From Actinoallomurus sp963823735 (lineage in GTDB: Bacteria; Actinomycetota; Actinomycetes; Streptosporangiales; Streptosporangiaceae), in assembly GCA_963823735.1 (NCBI GenBank), contig CAWGMO010000010.1:248001-312000 (forward strand): a DNA stretch of 64,000 bases, given 5' to 3'. This document shows, piece by piece, positions 1 through 8,949 of the stretch. How positions within the stretch are numbered: the first letter of the stretch is position 1; the number at the start of each line of letters is the position of its first letter. The notes beneath the pieces were generated by a model that saw only the letters and a program-made list of their open reading frames with translations, was not told the DNA's origin and made no database searches. The position numbers were made by a program, and so were the translations under genes.

Positions 1-373
1 CGCAGGCGCGAGTGAACCGGAAGGTCCCTCCCGCGTGCACGGCCAGCACCGTTTCGTAGTCCGTGTCGGAGAGTTTCCACAGCACGCCGTCGCGCAGGAT
101 TCCGGCGTTGTTGACCAGGACGTCAAGCCGGCCCGTTCGAGCGAGCACGGTATCGACCGCGGCGCCCACCGAACTCGAGTCGCTGACATCGGCGAGTACC
201 GCGATGGCGTCGACGTCGGCGGCGGCGTGTTCCAGAGCCGTCGCGTCGCTGTCGACCAGCACGACGTCGGCGCCGGCGGTCCGCATGAACCGTCCGATTT
301 CAAGCCCGATGCCGCGGGCACCGCCGGTGACCACCACGGTCCGTCCGCTGAAATCGTAAGTGATGGTTGACAT
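1..373 (-). CDS. Short-chain dehydrogenase/reductase, cut by the window edge
   Basis: The first 124 codons of an SDR are visible; the rest lies left of the window. The N-terminus carries the Rossmann nucleotide-binding motif TGGARGIG (about residues 17-24) and the structural motif NNAG (about 94-97). The catalytic YxxxK is off the window. The ATG at 373 is preceded by AGGAG at suitable distance and lies 7 nt after the thiolase stop, so it is co-transcribed as the last visible gene of the leftward operon. By family it should oxidise or reduce an alcohol/ketone with NAD(P). Next to a thiolase, a 3-hydroxyacyl-CoA dehydrogenase role is plausible but inferred. Confidence 0.85.
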   Translation of the reverse strand, partial: MSTITYDFSGRTVVVTGGARGIGLEIGRFMRTAGADVVLVDSDATALEHAAADVDAIAVLADVSDSSSVGAAVDTVLARTGRLDVLVNNAGILRDGVLWKLSDTDYETVLAVHAGGTFRFTRAC

Positions 374-380
374 GGCGCTC

Positions 381-1601
381 CTAGCCGATCCGCTCGATGA
401 TCAACGCCATGCCCTGGCCGCCGCCGACGCACATGGTCTCCAGGCCGAACTGTTCGTCGTGATGGATCAGCGAGTTGATCAGAGTCGAGGTGATACGGGC
501 GCCGGTCATCCCGAACGGGTGACCCACGGCGATCGCCCCGCCGTTGACGTTGACCTTGTCGAGGTCGATGCCCAGATCACGGTAGGAGGGAATGACCTGT
601 GCGGCGAAGGCCTCATTGATCTCGACGAGGTCGATGTCGTTGATCGTCATCCCTGCGCTCGCCAGTGCGCGGCGTGACGCCTCGACCGGCCCGTATCCCA
701 TGATCTCGGGTGACAGCGCGCTGACGCCGGTGGCGACGATGCGGGCGAGTGGTGTCAGGCCCAGTTCGGCCGCCTTGGCGTCACTCGTGATGATCAGAGC
801 GGCGGCTCCGTCATTGAGCGGGCAGCAGTTGCCTGCGGTGATCCGCCCGTCCGGCCGGAACACCGGCTTGAGCGCGGCCACCGCCTCGTAGGTCACACCG
901 GCGCGTGGGCCGTCGTCCTTGTCGATCACCGTGCCGTCGGGGAGTGTCACGGGTGTGATGTCCGTGGCCCAGAACCCGTTCGCGATCGCGCGTTCGGCGA
1001 GCCGGTGCGACCGGACACCGAAGTGGTCCATCTCCTCGCGGCCGACGTCCTGGAACAGCGCGAGGTTCTCCGCGGTGTGGCCCATCGAGATGTAGAGGTC
1101 GGGGACGCCCTCGTCCTCGCGCGGATCATGCCATTCGCTCGCGCCTGACTCCGCGCGCTCGGCAGTGCGCTTCTCGGCCTCGGCGTACTTCGGATTGTGG
1201 GTGTCCGGCCAGCCGTCGGCGCTGCCTCTGCCGTAGCGAGAGACGGTCTCGACTCCGGCCGACACGAAGGCGTTCCCTTCGCCGGCCTTGATGGCGTGGA
1301 AGGCCATCCGGGTCGTTTGCAACGAGGACGAGCAGTACCGGTTCACCGTCGTGCCGGGCAGGAAGTCGTAGCCGAGTTGAACGGCCACGGCCCGGGCGAG
1401 GTTGTCTCCCGCTTCGCCGGCCGGCTGGGCACAACCGAGCATCAGGTCGTCGAGATCGCGCGGATCGAGCTGAGGCACCTTGTCCAGCGCGGCACGCACC
1501 ATCTGGGTGGCGAGGTCGTCCGGACGGACGCTCGCCAGGGAACCCTTGACGGCTCGGCCGATCGGTGATCGGGCGGTGGCGACGATGACGGCTTCGGGCA
1601 T
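381..1601 (-). CDS. Thiolase (acetyl-CoA C-acyltransferase family)
   Basis: This 406-residue protein has the usual thiolase length. It has the acylated nucleophile Cys90 in NRYCSSS, the GHP motif in NGGAIAVGHPFG with the catalytic His, and the C-terminal Cys/Gly motif CVGGGQGMA. Thiolases cleave 3-ketoacyl-CoA with CoA or run the reverse condensation in the cytoplasm. It sits between a lipocalin-like gene (83 nt upstream) and an SDR (7 nt downstream). That placement suggests it is the terminal beta-oxidation-like cleavage step of the catabolic pathway encoded here. The substrate is not readable from sequence. The family call is secure; degradative rather than biosynthetic direction is inference. 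Confidence 0.92.
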   Translation of the reverse strand: MPEAVIVATARSPIGRAVKGSLASVRPDDLATQMVRAALDKVPQLDPRDLDDLMLGCAQPAGEAGDNLARAVAVQLGYDFLPGTTVNRYCSSSLQTTRMAFHAIKAGEGNAFVSAGVETVSRYGRGSADGWPDTHNPKYAEAEKRTAERAESGASEWHDPREDEGVPDLYISMGHTAENLALFQDVGREEMDHFGVRSHRLAERAIANGFWATDITPVTLPDGTVIDKDDGPRAGVTYEAVAALKPVFRPDGRITAGNCCPLNDGAAALIITSDAKAAELGLTPLARIVATGVSALSPEIMGYGPVEASRRALASAGMTINDIDLVEINEAFAAQVIPSYRDLGIDLDKVNVNGGAIAVGHPFGMTGARITSTLINSLIHHDEQFGLETMCVGGGQGMALIIERIG

Positions 1602-1684
1602 TGTGTCGGAGCCCTTCTCGGAACGAAATTCGATGGGGTGACGGGCTCGGCCGGTATCCCCGTACCGCTGCCCAAGGTGAGCCG

Positions 1685-2164
1685 CTATCGACGACCTTCG
1701 CGGCGCCAGACGAGGAAGGCGCGCTGTTCGATGGCCTCATGGACACGCGGTGGTGTGATGTAGGTGAGTGATCGGTCCGGATTCCGGACGACCGTACGCA
1801 CGGTTTCGCGTCCATCCCAGCCAGGTGTCGAGCAGATCTCCACCTGGTGGTGCACGGTGCTCGTCGCCTCATCGAATCGGAAGCGGCCCGCGTAGCCGAA
1901 GTAGCCGTCGAAGGCCTGCCGTACTTCGTCGTCGGTGCCGCCTCGATCGACGGCTTCGGCACGTGGACGGCCGAAGGCTTTCCGACCGGCACGCATGAGA
2001 CCGCCGGCCATGTGTCCGTCCGCCGAATACACCAGCAGGCCGAGTGCGTCCCGGCCGAGGGGGTGGCCGATACCTCCCTCGGCGTCGCGCGTGTAGTAGT
2101 CCGCGAGCCGCCAGGCACCGACCAGCTCGGCCTCGGTGAGCGGCGGCTGCCGTGTCGCGTCCAT
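1685..2164 (-). CDS. Lipocalin-like domain protein
   Basis: This is a 159-residue cytoplasmic protein with no signal peptide. The opening GAWRLADYYTRDAEG followed by LGRDALGLLVYSADGHMAG is the typical start of the Lipocalin_5 family, a small beta-barrel that binds hydrophobic ligands. Members often sit in catabolic clusters and have been suggested to act as binding proteins or isomerase/cyclase-like enzymes, without a firm general function. It begins 4 nt after the stop of the upstream CMD-like gene, so it is clearly in the operon. A role in handling a hydrophobic intermediate is inference. Confidence 0.75.
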   Translation of the reverse strand: MDATRQPPLTEAELVGAWRLADYYTRDAEGGIGHPLGRDALGLLVYSADGHMAGGLMRAGRKAFGRPRAEAVDRGGTDDEVRQAFDGYFGYAGRFRFDEATSTVHHQVEICSTPGWDGRETVRTVVRNPDRSLTYITPPRVHEAIEQRAFLVWRREGRR

Positions 2165-2168
2165 TGGC

Positions 2169-2927
2169 TCAGTCGGTGAGTTCGTTCAGGATGCGCAGGC
2201 CGGCGGTCAGCGAGTGCGCGCCGATGGTGCTGATGAGCGCCAGGACGCCGGCGATCTGATCGGGGGTGGCACCGGCCTCCAGGGCTCGTGTGATGTGAGC
2301 TTTGGTCCCCTCGTTGAACAGGTGGGTGATCGAGGCGTCGATGGCGATGTAGATGAGCTCCTTGACGAGCGGTGACAGGACGCCCTTGATCCACGGCACG
2401 CTCGAGAATCGCAGGTAGGCGTCGACGAGCTCCGGGTCGAGGAGAAGCATGGCCTCCAGCGCCTCCCCCCACATGCCTCGCCCGGCGATGTACCGCTCCT
2501 TGATCTCGGCCTGCCGGGCATCGAGTTGCTCGCTGGGCAGCAGGTCCTCTTCCCGGAGAACGTCGCGCAGCAGCGGCAGCCCGGTGTGCGCGCTGTGGAT
2601 GCCGAGCACGCTGACCACCTCGAATACCTCGACCAGCTCCTCGCGGGTCGCCCCGTGCCGCAACGCCTCGCGGATGTGCCGCTCGACCGAGGGCATGTGC
2701 AGTGTGGTCGTGGAGGCGTTGACGGCCAGAAGCAGCAGTTCCCGCAGCTTGGGCTCCAGCGCCCCCTTCGCCGCGGTCACCTGGGCGAACTGGACGTAGG
2801 CGGCGGCGATGTCCGGCTGGTCGAGCATCGGGTCGAGCTCGGGCCACCAGGTGTCCCCATTGGCCTCGTACGCGGTGCGGATCGCCGCCTTCTGCTCTTC
2901 GCTGATCGGAGTCTTCGTCGTGGTCAT
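2169..2927 (-). CDS. Carboxymuconolactone decarboxylase-like protein with two AhpD-fold repeats
   Basis: This 252-residue protein has two tandem copies of the CMD/AhpD helical unit. The first contains LLLLAVNAS, HIREALRHGATREE and LGIHSAH; the second contains LIYIAIDAS, HITRALEAGATPDQ and IGAHSLT. Neither copy has the CxxC redox pair of AhpD, so a peroxidase role is unlikely. The gamma-carboxymuconolactone decarboxylase side of the family acts on lactone/muconate-type intermediates. The ATG overlaps the upstream phosphotriesterase-family stop by 4 nt, which indicates translational coupling. A decarboxylation or ring-processing step is plausible; the substrate is unknown. Confidence 0.8.
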   Translation of the reverse strand: MTTTKTPISEEQKAAIRTAYEANGDTWWPELDPMLDQPDIAAAYVQFAQVTAAKGALEPKLRELLLLAVNASTTTLHMPSVERHIREALRHGATREELVEVFEVVSVLGIHSAHTGLPLLRDVLREEDLLPSEQLDARQAEIKERYIAGRGMWGEALEAMLLLDPELVDAYLRFSSVPWIKGVLSPLVKELIYIAIDASITHLFNEGTKAHITRALEAGATPDQIAGVLALISTIGAHSLTAGLRILNELTD

Positions 2928-3943
2928 CTGGCGTGCTCCCTGATTTGAGTGTCGGTATCGCTGTGATCGGTGGTGTCCGGGCTCATGGAGAGGTAGGGGA
3001 AGACCTCAGCCGGGTTCGTGACCAGCATCTGGTCGATCTGCGCGTCGGTCACGCCCTGCGCGAGCAGTCGCGGAACGACATCGTCGAGAATGTGCCGGTA
3101 ATGCCATTGCGGGCGGTGTCGTTCACGCCAGCCCGGCGGCTCCTTGTCCGACCAGACATTGGTGTCATGAGCGAGCATCACCCGATCGGCGTAGCCTTCG
3201 GCACACAGCCGCGCCACCCGGCGTACGCGCTCCGACTCCGTACACCAGACCTGTCCGCCGAACCGGTCGGCACCGAGATAGGCGCCCGATGTCGCGATCG
3301 CGGTGAGGTAGTCGAGATCGTCGCTGTCGCCGCTGTGACCGATGAGCACGTGACGCAGGTCCACGCCCTCAGCGGCGAAGATCGCGAGCTGGTCGAGGCC
3401 GACTCGCCCGGCGGCGTGCGTGTGAGTCGAAATCGGCGCTCCGGTGGCCAGGTGAGCCCGCGCGCAGGCCCGCAGAACCTTCTCGTTCTCGGCCGTGACC
3501 CCGGCCTTGTCGGTCGCGCACTTGATCACGCCGGCACGTATCCCGGTTCCGCCGATACCGTCCATCAGGTCACCGACGAGCAGCTCGGCGTACGCGTCCG
3601 GGCTGCGGTTGGACACGAAACGCGGCGTCACCAGATGACACCCGGTCGCGGCGACGATCGTGAGACCGCTGCGGTCGGACACCTCGGCGAGCAGCTCGGC
3701 GTCGCGCCCAAGATCGATGGTGGTGTGGTCGATGATCGTCGACACACCGGCGTCGAGGAGGCCCCCGAGCACGTCGACGCACTCCTCGATCACATCGCGC
3801 CGGTTGTAGGTCCACGGGTAGCTCTCAGCGAAGCCGGGCGTGCGGAGTACGACGTGCTCGTGGCAGAGCACCCGCCCGAGCCGGCTCGCCGGCACCGGCC
3901 CGGTGACCGTCTGAGCCGCGAGTTCGACGGACATCGCGCTCAT
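2924..3943 (-). CDS. Phosphotriesterase-family metal-dependent hydrolase
   Basis: This 339-residue TIM-barrel amidohydrolase-superfamily protein shows the full binuclear-metal set: HEH near residue 28, Lys in GVIKCATDK (the carboxylated lysine), His in STHTHA, His in LIGHSGD and Asp in MLAHD. Relatives include phosphotriesterases, lactonases and formyl/acyl hydrolases. In a catabolic operon a lactonase or ester-hydrolase role is more likely than pesticide hydrolysis, but this is inference. The start overlaps the upstream SDR stop by 4 nt (ATGA), and its own stop overlaps the CMD-like start in the same way. That gives three tightly coupled genes. Confidence 0.88.
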   Translation of the reverse strand: MSAMSVELAAQTVTGPVPASRLGRVLCHEHVVLRTPGFAESYPWTYNRRDVIEECVDVLGGLLDAGVSTIIDHTTIDLGRDAELLAEVSDRSGLTIVAATGCHLVTPRFVSNRSPDAYAELLVGDLMDGIGGTGIRAGVIKCATDKAGVTAENEKVLRACARAHLATGAPISTHTHAAGRVGLDQLAIFAAEGVDLRHVLIGHSGDSDDLDYLTAIATSGAYLGADRFGGQVWCTESERVRRVARLCAEGYADRVMLAHDTNVWSDKEPPGWRERHRPQWHYRHILDDVVPRLLAQGVTDAQIDQMLVTNPAEVFPYLSMSPDTTDHSDTDTQIREHAR

Positions 3944-4716
3944 CGGTACTTCGGACCCGTCAAGGAGACGCCACCATCGACGGTGATGACCTCACCGGTC
4001 ACGTACACCGACTCGTCGGAGGCGAGAAAGACGACGGCGTTCGCGACGTCGATCGTCCGCCCCTCGGTGAGCAGCGGCGACGCACAGCGGCGCATCTCCC
4101 GAAGGGCCGGATCCAGATGGTTCGCGCGCGCCGTGGCGAGCGGACCGGGGGCGACACAATTCACGCGGATGCCGTCGGCGCCGTGATCGACCGCCATGGC
4201 CCGGGTAAGCGCCTCCACGGCTCCCTTGGACGCGGCGTACGCCGTCGTCTTGTACGGACGGCGGGGATTGATCGATGAGATGTTGATGATCGAGCCGCCT
4301 CCGCCGCCCTCGGTCATGGCGGGCACGGCGTACTTGCTCATCAGCATGATGCCCTTGACGTTGACCGCCATGACCCGGTCCCATTCGGCCTCGCTGATGT
4401 CCACGACGGTGCCGGTGACGCTGACGCCGACGTTGTTGTCCAGTACGTCGAGCCGCCCGTACCGTCGCAGCACCTCGGACACGGCGCGCCGGCAATCCTG
4501 TTCGTCGACGATGTCCGCGACCTGGGCGAACGCGGTTCCGCCTGCGGCCGTGATCCGCTCGACGGTGCGCTCCGCGTGGGTCTCGTCGAGGTCGAGGACG
4601 CACACGCGAGCGCCCTCCTCGGCGAGGCGCACCGCGGCGGCGTGCCCGGTGCCGCCGTCACCTCCGATGAGACCGCCGCCGGTCACGATGGCGGTCTTGC
4701 CCTGCAGCCTTGTCAA
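3940..4716 (-). CDS. Short-chain dehydrogenase/reductase with enlarged glycine loop
   Basis: This is a 258-residue SDR. I start it at the TTG at 4716 because the fold begins there (TRLQGKTAIVTGG); in-frame sequence further upstream is Arg/Pro-rich and not SDR-like. The cofactor loop reads TGGGLIGGDGGTG, longer than the usual TGxxxGxG. The second motif is NNVG instead of NNAG. The catalytic YAASK and the C-terminal VDGG are present. It should catalyse NAD(P)-linked alcohol/ketone conversion. It lies 40 nt downstream of the ALDH and overlaps the phosphotriesterase-family gene by 4 nt. The unusual loop could alter cofactor specificity. Confidence 0.85.
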   Translation of the reverse strand: MTRLQGKTAIVTGGGLIGGDGGTGHAAAVRLAEEGARVCVLDLDETHAERTVERITAAGGTAFAQVADIVDEQDCRRAVSEVLRRYGRLDVLDNNVGVSVTGTVVDISEAEWDRVMAVNVKGIMLMSKYAVPAMTEGGGGGSIINISSINPRRPYKTTAYAASKGAVEALTRAMAVDHGADGIRVNCVAPGPLATARANHLDPALREMRRCASPLLTEGRTIDVANAVVFLASDESVYVTGEVITVDGGVSLTGPKYR

Positions 4717-4756
4717 CGTCGTTCCCGCTCTCTCGTCGAATCCGCGATCAGGTCGT

Positions 4757-6268
4757 TCAGATCGGGCTGATGTCGACCGCCATCGTCTTGACCTCGGTAA
4801 ATGCCTCGATCGAGGCCCAGCCACCCTCGCGTCCCAACCCGGAGGTCTTGAAACCACCGAACGGAGAGTTGGGCATGAAGCTGTATCCGTTGACGCCGAC
4901 CGCACCGGCGCGTAGCGCCCGGGTCAGCCGCAGGGCGCGCGCGATGTCCGCGGTGTAGATGCCGGCGGCCAAGCCGTAGCTGGTGTCGTTCGCCAGCCGG
5001 ACCACCTCATCCTCGTCCTTGAACGGGACGGCGACGAGCACCGGGCCGAAGACCTCCTGGCGGGCGACCGGATTCTGCGGTTCGACATCGACGAAGAGGG
5101 CCGGGTTGACCCAGTTTCCCGACGCGAGGTGCCCGTCGGGAGCGCCACCGCCGAAGGCGAGCTTGGCGCCATGCTGGGCGCCGGTCTCGATGAACTCGGT
5201 CACCCTGCTGAGCTGCGCGCGGTTGATCATCGGCCCGGAGGTCGTCGCCGGGTCGAACGGGTCGCCCTGCCGAACCGTCGAGGCCCGCTGCTCCACCAGG
5301 CCGAGGAAGTCGTCGTACACCGACTCATGGACGAAGGCCCGCGTCTGCGCCGAGCAGACCTGACCGGACAGCCCGTAGAAGACCTGGCCGGTGATCGTGA
5401 GTGCCGCCCGTTCGACGAGCTCGGGGGTGTCCGGGAAGACGAGCGCCGGGCTCTTTCCGCCCAGTTCGAGAGTGACCCGCTTGAGGGTGCCGGCGCTGGC
5501 TTGGAGTATGTGCTGGCCCACACCGACGCTTCCGGTGAAGGAGACCTTGTCGACGCCCGGGTGGGTGATCAGAGCCTCGCCGGCCTCCGCGCCGGTGCCC
5601 GTGATCACGTTGAAGACCCCTGGTGGCAGATCGATCTGTGCGATCAGCTCGGCGAGGCGCAAGATCGTGAGACTGGCGTATTCCGAGGGTTTGACGACGA
5701 CGCAGCAGCCGGTCGCCAAGGCCGGCCCGACCTTCTCCGGGAACTGCAGTAGCGGTGCGTTCCAGGGATTGATCGCGGCGACGACGCCCACCGGCTCGCG
5801 GAAGCTGAAGTACTGGAGCGGGGTGCTCTCGCTGAACTGCGGGTAGACCTCGCCGTTGATCTTGTCGATCCAGCCGAAGTAGTGGTCGAACACGTCGGCG
5901 CAGAACTTGCCGGAGACCCGATAGCCGCGCCCGAACGCGATCGGAAGGCCGTTGTCCAGGGTCTGCAGCTCGGTCAGTTCGTCGTTGTGCTCATAGATCA
6001 GATCCACCAAGGGCTGCAGAAGCCGCTTACGCTCGCGCGCCTTCATCCGGGGCCAAGGTCCTTCATCGAACGCGGTACGCGCGGCGCGCACCGCGCGGTC
6101 GACGTCGGCGCTGTCCGCGCGTCCGATCGTCGTGATCTCCTCGTTCGTCGCGGGATGGACGTGTGTCCAGCGCGCGTCGGCGAGCGGCTGTACCCATTCG
6201 TTGTCGATGTAGAGCCGGCCGGGTCGGACTCCAAGCCGGCGGGCGTGATCGAGCATCGTGATCGCCAC
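4757..6268 (-). CDS. Aldehyde dehydrogenase
   Basis: This is a 503-residue NAD(P)-dependent ALDH and the first gene of the leftward operon. I choose the GTG at 6268, which has AAGGAG 8 nt upstream; in-frame sequence upstream of it is not ALDH-like. The catalytic Glu lies in LELGGKSP and the nucleophilic Cys in SGQVCSAQTR. Other hallmarks are PWNAPL, FTGSVGVG and the C-terminal FGGFKTSG. It should oxidise an aldehyde to the acid after the P450/SDR steps. A promoter-like pair is visible about 100 nt upstream, and the P450 gene diverges from the other side of the intergenic region. Confidence 0.93.
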   Translation of the reverse strand: MAITMLDHARRLGVRPGRLYIDNEWVQPLADARWTHVHPATNEEITTIGRADSADVDRAVRAARTAFDEGPWPRMKARERKRLLQPLVDLIYEHNDELTELQTLDNGLPIAFGRGYRVSGKFCADVFDHYFGWIDKINGEVYPQFSESTPLQYFSFREPVGVVAAINPWNAPLLQFPEKVGPALATGCCVVVKPSEYASLTILRLAELIAQIDLPPGVFNVITGTGAEAGEALITHPGVDKVSFTGSVGVGQHILQASAGTLKRVTLELGGKSPALVFPDTPELVERAALTITGQVFYGLSGQVCSAQTRAFVHESVYDDFLGLVEQRASTVRQGDPFDPATTSGPMINRAQLSRVTEFIETGAQHGAKLAFGGGAPDGHLASGNWVNPALFVDVEPQNPVARQEVFGPVLVAVPFKDEDEVVRLANDTSYGLAAGIYTADIARALRLTRALRAGAVGVNGYSFMPNSPFGGFKTSGLGREGGWASIEAFTEVKTMAVDISPI

Positions 6269-6367
6269 GAGCTCAGCTCCTTCGCGGTGACGTTTCAGTC
6301 GGAGGCCTGGCACCTCGTGTGCGGCCGACCGCCTTCCGGGCGGTGTCCGTCCAAGGTCGCTCCCGCC

Positions 6368-6396
6368 ATCTAAACGCCGATCCACTGTCCTGTCAA
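6368..6396 (-). promoter_or_regulatory. Sigma-70-type promoter of the leftward catabolic operon
   Basis: On the minus strand TTGACA (6396-6391) is followed after exactly 17 nt by TTAGAT (6373-6368), close to the bacterial consensus and rare by chance in DNA this GC-rich. Transcription would start near 6361, giving a leader of about 90 nt before the GTG of the aldehyde dehydrogenase gene. It faces the divergent P450 gene. Confidence 0.6.
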
Positions 6397-6464
6397 TTGG
6401 CGCTACTTCCGATTTATGGAACTCGCAGAGAGCAGGCGCAGGCGCTCCGGCGTTCCATAATTTA

Positions 6465-6483
6465 GTAGGCCTACCACTTGACA
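6465..6483. promoter_or_regulatory. Palindrome and -35-like box upstream of the P450 gene
   Basis: The perfect 10-bp palindrome GTAGGCCTAC (6465-6474) lies 4 bp before TTGACA (6478-6483) on the plus strand. TTGACA could be the -35 of the P450 gene, although the -10 at 17 nt (GAGTGT) is weak. A palindrome touching a -35 box in a divergent intergenic region is where an operator would be expected. No regulator gene is adjacent. Confidence 0.4.
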
Positions 6484-6551
6484 GCACGATCTGCGTGGCG
6501 GAGTGTCTGCGGCTACAGCGTTACCTCCATCACACTGACGAGGGAGTACTC

Positions 6552-7802
6552 GTGGCTGAGCATGCGTTTGATCACGACGAGGCCAAGTACGCCGGGCCCC
6601 TCGACATCCGTGTCGCCGCCTGGTCCGAACTACGCCGATCCTGTCCCGTCGCCCACTCCTCCGAACACGGCGGTCACTGGATCCTCACCGGCTACGAGAA
6701 CGTCGCCCTGGCGTCTAGGGACTCGGCCACCTTCTCGCACCGCTACGCGCCGAACGCCGACGACGGCATCGACTACATCGGCGAATCAGGGATCCCGCGC
6801 CCCGCTTACCCTGAACTCGGCATCGGTGAGGCCTACGGCGAGCACCATCGCTACTTGCGGCGCGTACTGAACCCCTTCTTCATGCCTCCCGCCGTACGCG
6901 GATTCGAGCCGACGATGGCACGGGCCGCCGGCTGGGCCCTGGACCAGCACATCACGCATGGCGCACTGGACCTCATCGACGACTTCATCGCGCCGGTCAC
7001 CGCCATTTCGACGCTCGGCTTCATGGGCCTGCCGACTGAGCAGTGGCGCGAGACCTCGGACATGTTCCACACCGCTCTCGGCTACAAGCCGGGCACCGTT
7101 GAGCACGAGCGCGCCGTCTCCGAACAGATGCCGGCGCTGATGGACACGTTCTTGTCCGCCACGCGAGCCCGACGCGACGAACCACAGGACGATGTGCTGA
7201 CCGCGATCGCCTCGCTGCGCGTCGACGGCCGCCTGTACAACGACGAGGAGCTCGCCCAGGTCCTGTTCAACATCATCGGCGGTGGCGTCGACACGACGAA
7301 CAACCTCACCGGTCGCAGCCTTCGGCACTTGAGCGCCCAGCCAGAACTGCGACGGAGGCTGATCGAGGACCCGGCACTCATCGAGCCGGCCTGTGAGGAG
7401 TTCCTGCGCTTGTACCCGTCGGTGGTCACGCTCACCAGGACCCTCACCGCGGATGTCACGCTCGCGGACGCCACGCTTCACCGAGGCGATCATGCGCTGA
7501 TCGTCCATGTCGCGGCCAACCGAGACCCGGCCGAATTCCCAGATCCGGACCGTTTCACGCTGACCCGCTCCCCGAATCGGCACCTGTCGTTCGGCCTCGG
7601 TGTGCACCGCTGTCTGGGAGCGCACGTCGCCCGTCAGATCTTCCGGGTCATGATCGGTGAAGTACTGAACCGGATACCCGACTACCAAATCGACGAGAGC
7701 GGGGTCCGGGAATACATCGGTGGTACGTCGACCACGGGACTCTGGAGCCTGCCGGCCACATTCGCGCCGGGGCCCGGTCTCAATACTCCGCAGCCCTGGT
7801 AG
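6552..7802 (+). CDS. Cytochrome P450
   Basis: This is a 416-residue soluble bacterial P450. The GTG at 6552 is chosen because AGGGAG lies 5 nt upstream; an earlier in-frame GTG (6495) lacks a ribosome site. The I-helix has GGGVDTTNN (oxygen-activating Asp-Thr pair), the K-helix EEFLR (ExxR) and the heme loop FGLGVHRCLGAH with the axial Cys at about residue 354. It needs two electrons from a redox partner, and a flavin/[2Fe-2S] reductase lies four genes downstream. It opens the rightward arm, so hydroxylation of the imported compound is the probable first step. The substrate is unknown. Confidence 0.95.
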   Translation: MAEHAFDHDEAKYAGPLDIRVAAWSELRRSCPVAHSSEHGGHWILTGYENVALASRDSATFSHRYAPNADDGIDYIGESGIPRPAYPELGIGEAYGEHHRYLRRVLNPFFMPPAVRGFEPTMARAAGWALDQHITHGALDLIDDFIAPVTAISTLGFMGLPTEQWRETSDMFHTALGYKPGTVEHERAVSEQMPALMDTFLSATRARRDEPQDDVLTAIASLRVDGRLYNDEELAQVLFNIIGGGVDTTNNLTGRSLRHLSAQPELRRRLIEDPALIEPACEEFLRLYPSVVTLTRTLTADVTLADATLHRGDHALIVHVAANRDPAEFPDPDRFTLTRSPNRHLSFGLGVHRCLGAHVARQIFRVMIGEVLNRIPDYQIDESGVREYIGGTSTTGLWSLPATFAPGPGLNTPQPW

Positions 7803-7896
7803 CACCTCACGGCGCCGACTCACGTCATGCGCCCACTCGCCGGTGTCCCGCTCCCGGCTCGATCAACGCGATCCAACGAACAACTGGGAGGTCACC

Positions 7897-8949
7897 ATGA
7901 CCAACCCGAAGCGACGCCGAGCCGCCGGACTGCTGGCCGCGCTCGCGGTCAGCGCCTGCACGAGCACCTCTCCATCGGCCGGCGGGAGCGATTCATCCGG
8001 CTCGGCGAAGTCGGGGACGCACGTCACGCTGGGCTCCATCGACCCCGCGACGTGCGATGGGAAGCACTACAAGATCGGGTACGACACGTGGTCGGATACC
8101 GAGGCCTTCACCGTCGACGTCAACAACGAGCTGCACGCCGCCGCGACTCGGATGGGATGCGTCGACCTGGTCAAGCTGGTCGACAACGCGGACCCGGGAA
8201 CGGCGGTCTCGAACATTCGGACGCTGGTCCAGGAACGCGTGGACGGCGTGATGCTCTTCCAGGTCGTCGCCGCTGCCAACCAGGGCATCGCCAAGATCCT
8301 CAATGCGGCGAAAATCCCCGCGATCAGCATCTCGGCCAGTGCCCCCGGCATCCCCTTCGTCTTCCCGAACGAGGCGGCGGCAGGCGTCCAGGCCGGCGTC
8401 GAGCTGGGAAAGGCCGGAAAGAAACGCTTCGGAACCGCCCTCCCGTACGTGCTGCTCGGCGGGTTCCCCGAAGGCGGTGCGAATGTGGTCGCCCGGATGA
8501 AGGGTGTCCTCGCCGGCGTCCGTCAGGGGTATCCCGGCCTGCCCCCCGGCCACGTCATCACGATCGACACCAAGGCCGACCCGCCGACCGCCAACGCGAA
8601 CACGCTCAACGCGCTCGGGAACGTACCCTCGGGCGCCCCGCTGCTCGTATCGGGCATCAGCGACGCGAGCACCAACGCGATGTACCAGGCCCTCGCCAAG
8701 GACGGTCGCGCTTCCCAAGCCGTCGTCGTGCCCATCGGCGGCGCCAACCCCTCAGGCCTTCGATACCTCTGCCAGTACCCGGCCTACGCGGGCGTGCTGT
8801 CATACCTGCCGGAAACGAACGCGAAGTTCATGCTCAGCGCGATCATCGCGCGGGTCAAAGGCCAGAGTGTTCCCGCGACGGTCTACACGCCTGTCGCCTA
8901 CCTGACCCGGCAGAACATGCGGCACACCTACCCGAGCGCACCGTGCTGA
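7897..8949 (+). CDS. Substrate-binding lipoprotein of an ABC importer
   Basis: This is a 350-residue periplasmic-binding-protein-like lipoprotein. The ATG at 7897 follows GGGAGG. The N-terminus is basic (TNPKRRRAAG), then hydrophobic, and ends in the lipobox LAVSAC, so Cys is lipidated and the protein is anchored outside the membrane. The body resembles the type-I sugar-binding (RbsB-like) fold, with QERVDGVMLFQ and a long two-domain layout. It overlaps the ATPase gene by 7 nt and belongs to one importer with the next two genes. RbsABC-type systems import pentoses but also other small polar molecules, so the ligand here may be the pathway substrate. Confidence 0.87.
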   Translation: MTNPKRRRAAGLLAALAVSACTSTSPSAGGSDSSGSAKSGTHVTLGSIDPATCDGKHYKIGYDTWSDTEAFTVDVNNELHAAATRMGCVDLVKLVDNADPGTAVSNIRTLVQERVDGVMLFQVVAAANQGIAKILNAAKIPAISISASAPGIPFVFPNEAAAGVQAGVELGKAGKKRFGTALPYVLLGGFPEGGANVVARMKGVLAGVRQGYPGLPPGHVITIDTKADPPTANANTLNALGNVPSGAPLLVSGISDASTNAMYQALAKDGRASQAVVVPIGGANPSGLRYLCQYPAYAGVLSYLPETNAKFMLSAIIARVKGQSVPATVYTPVAYLTRQNMRHTYPSAPC

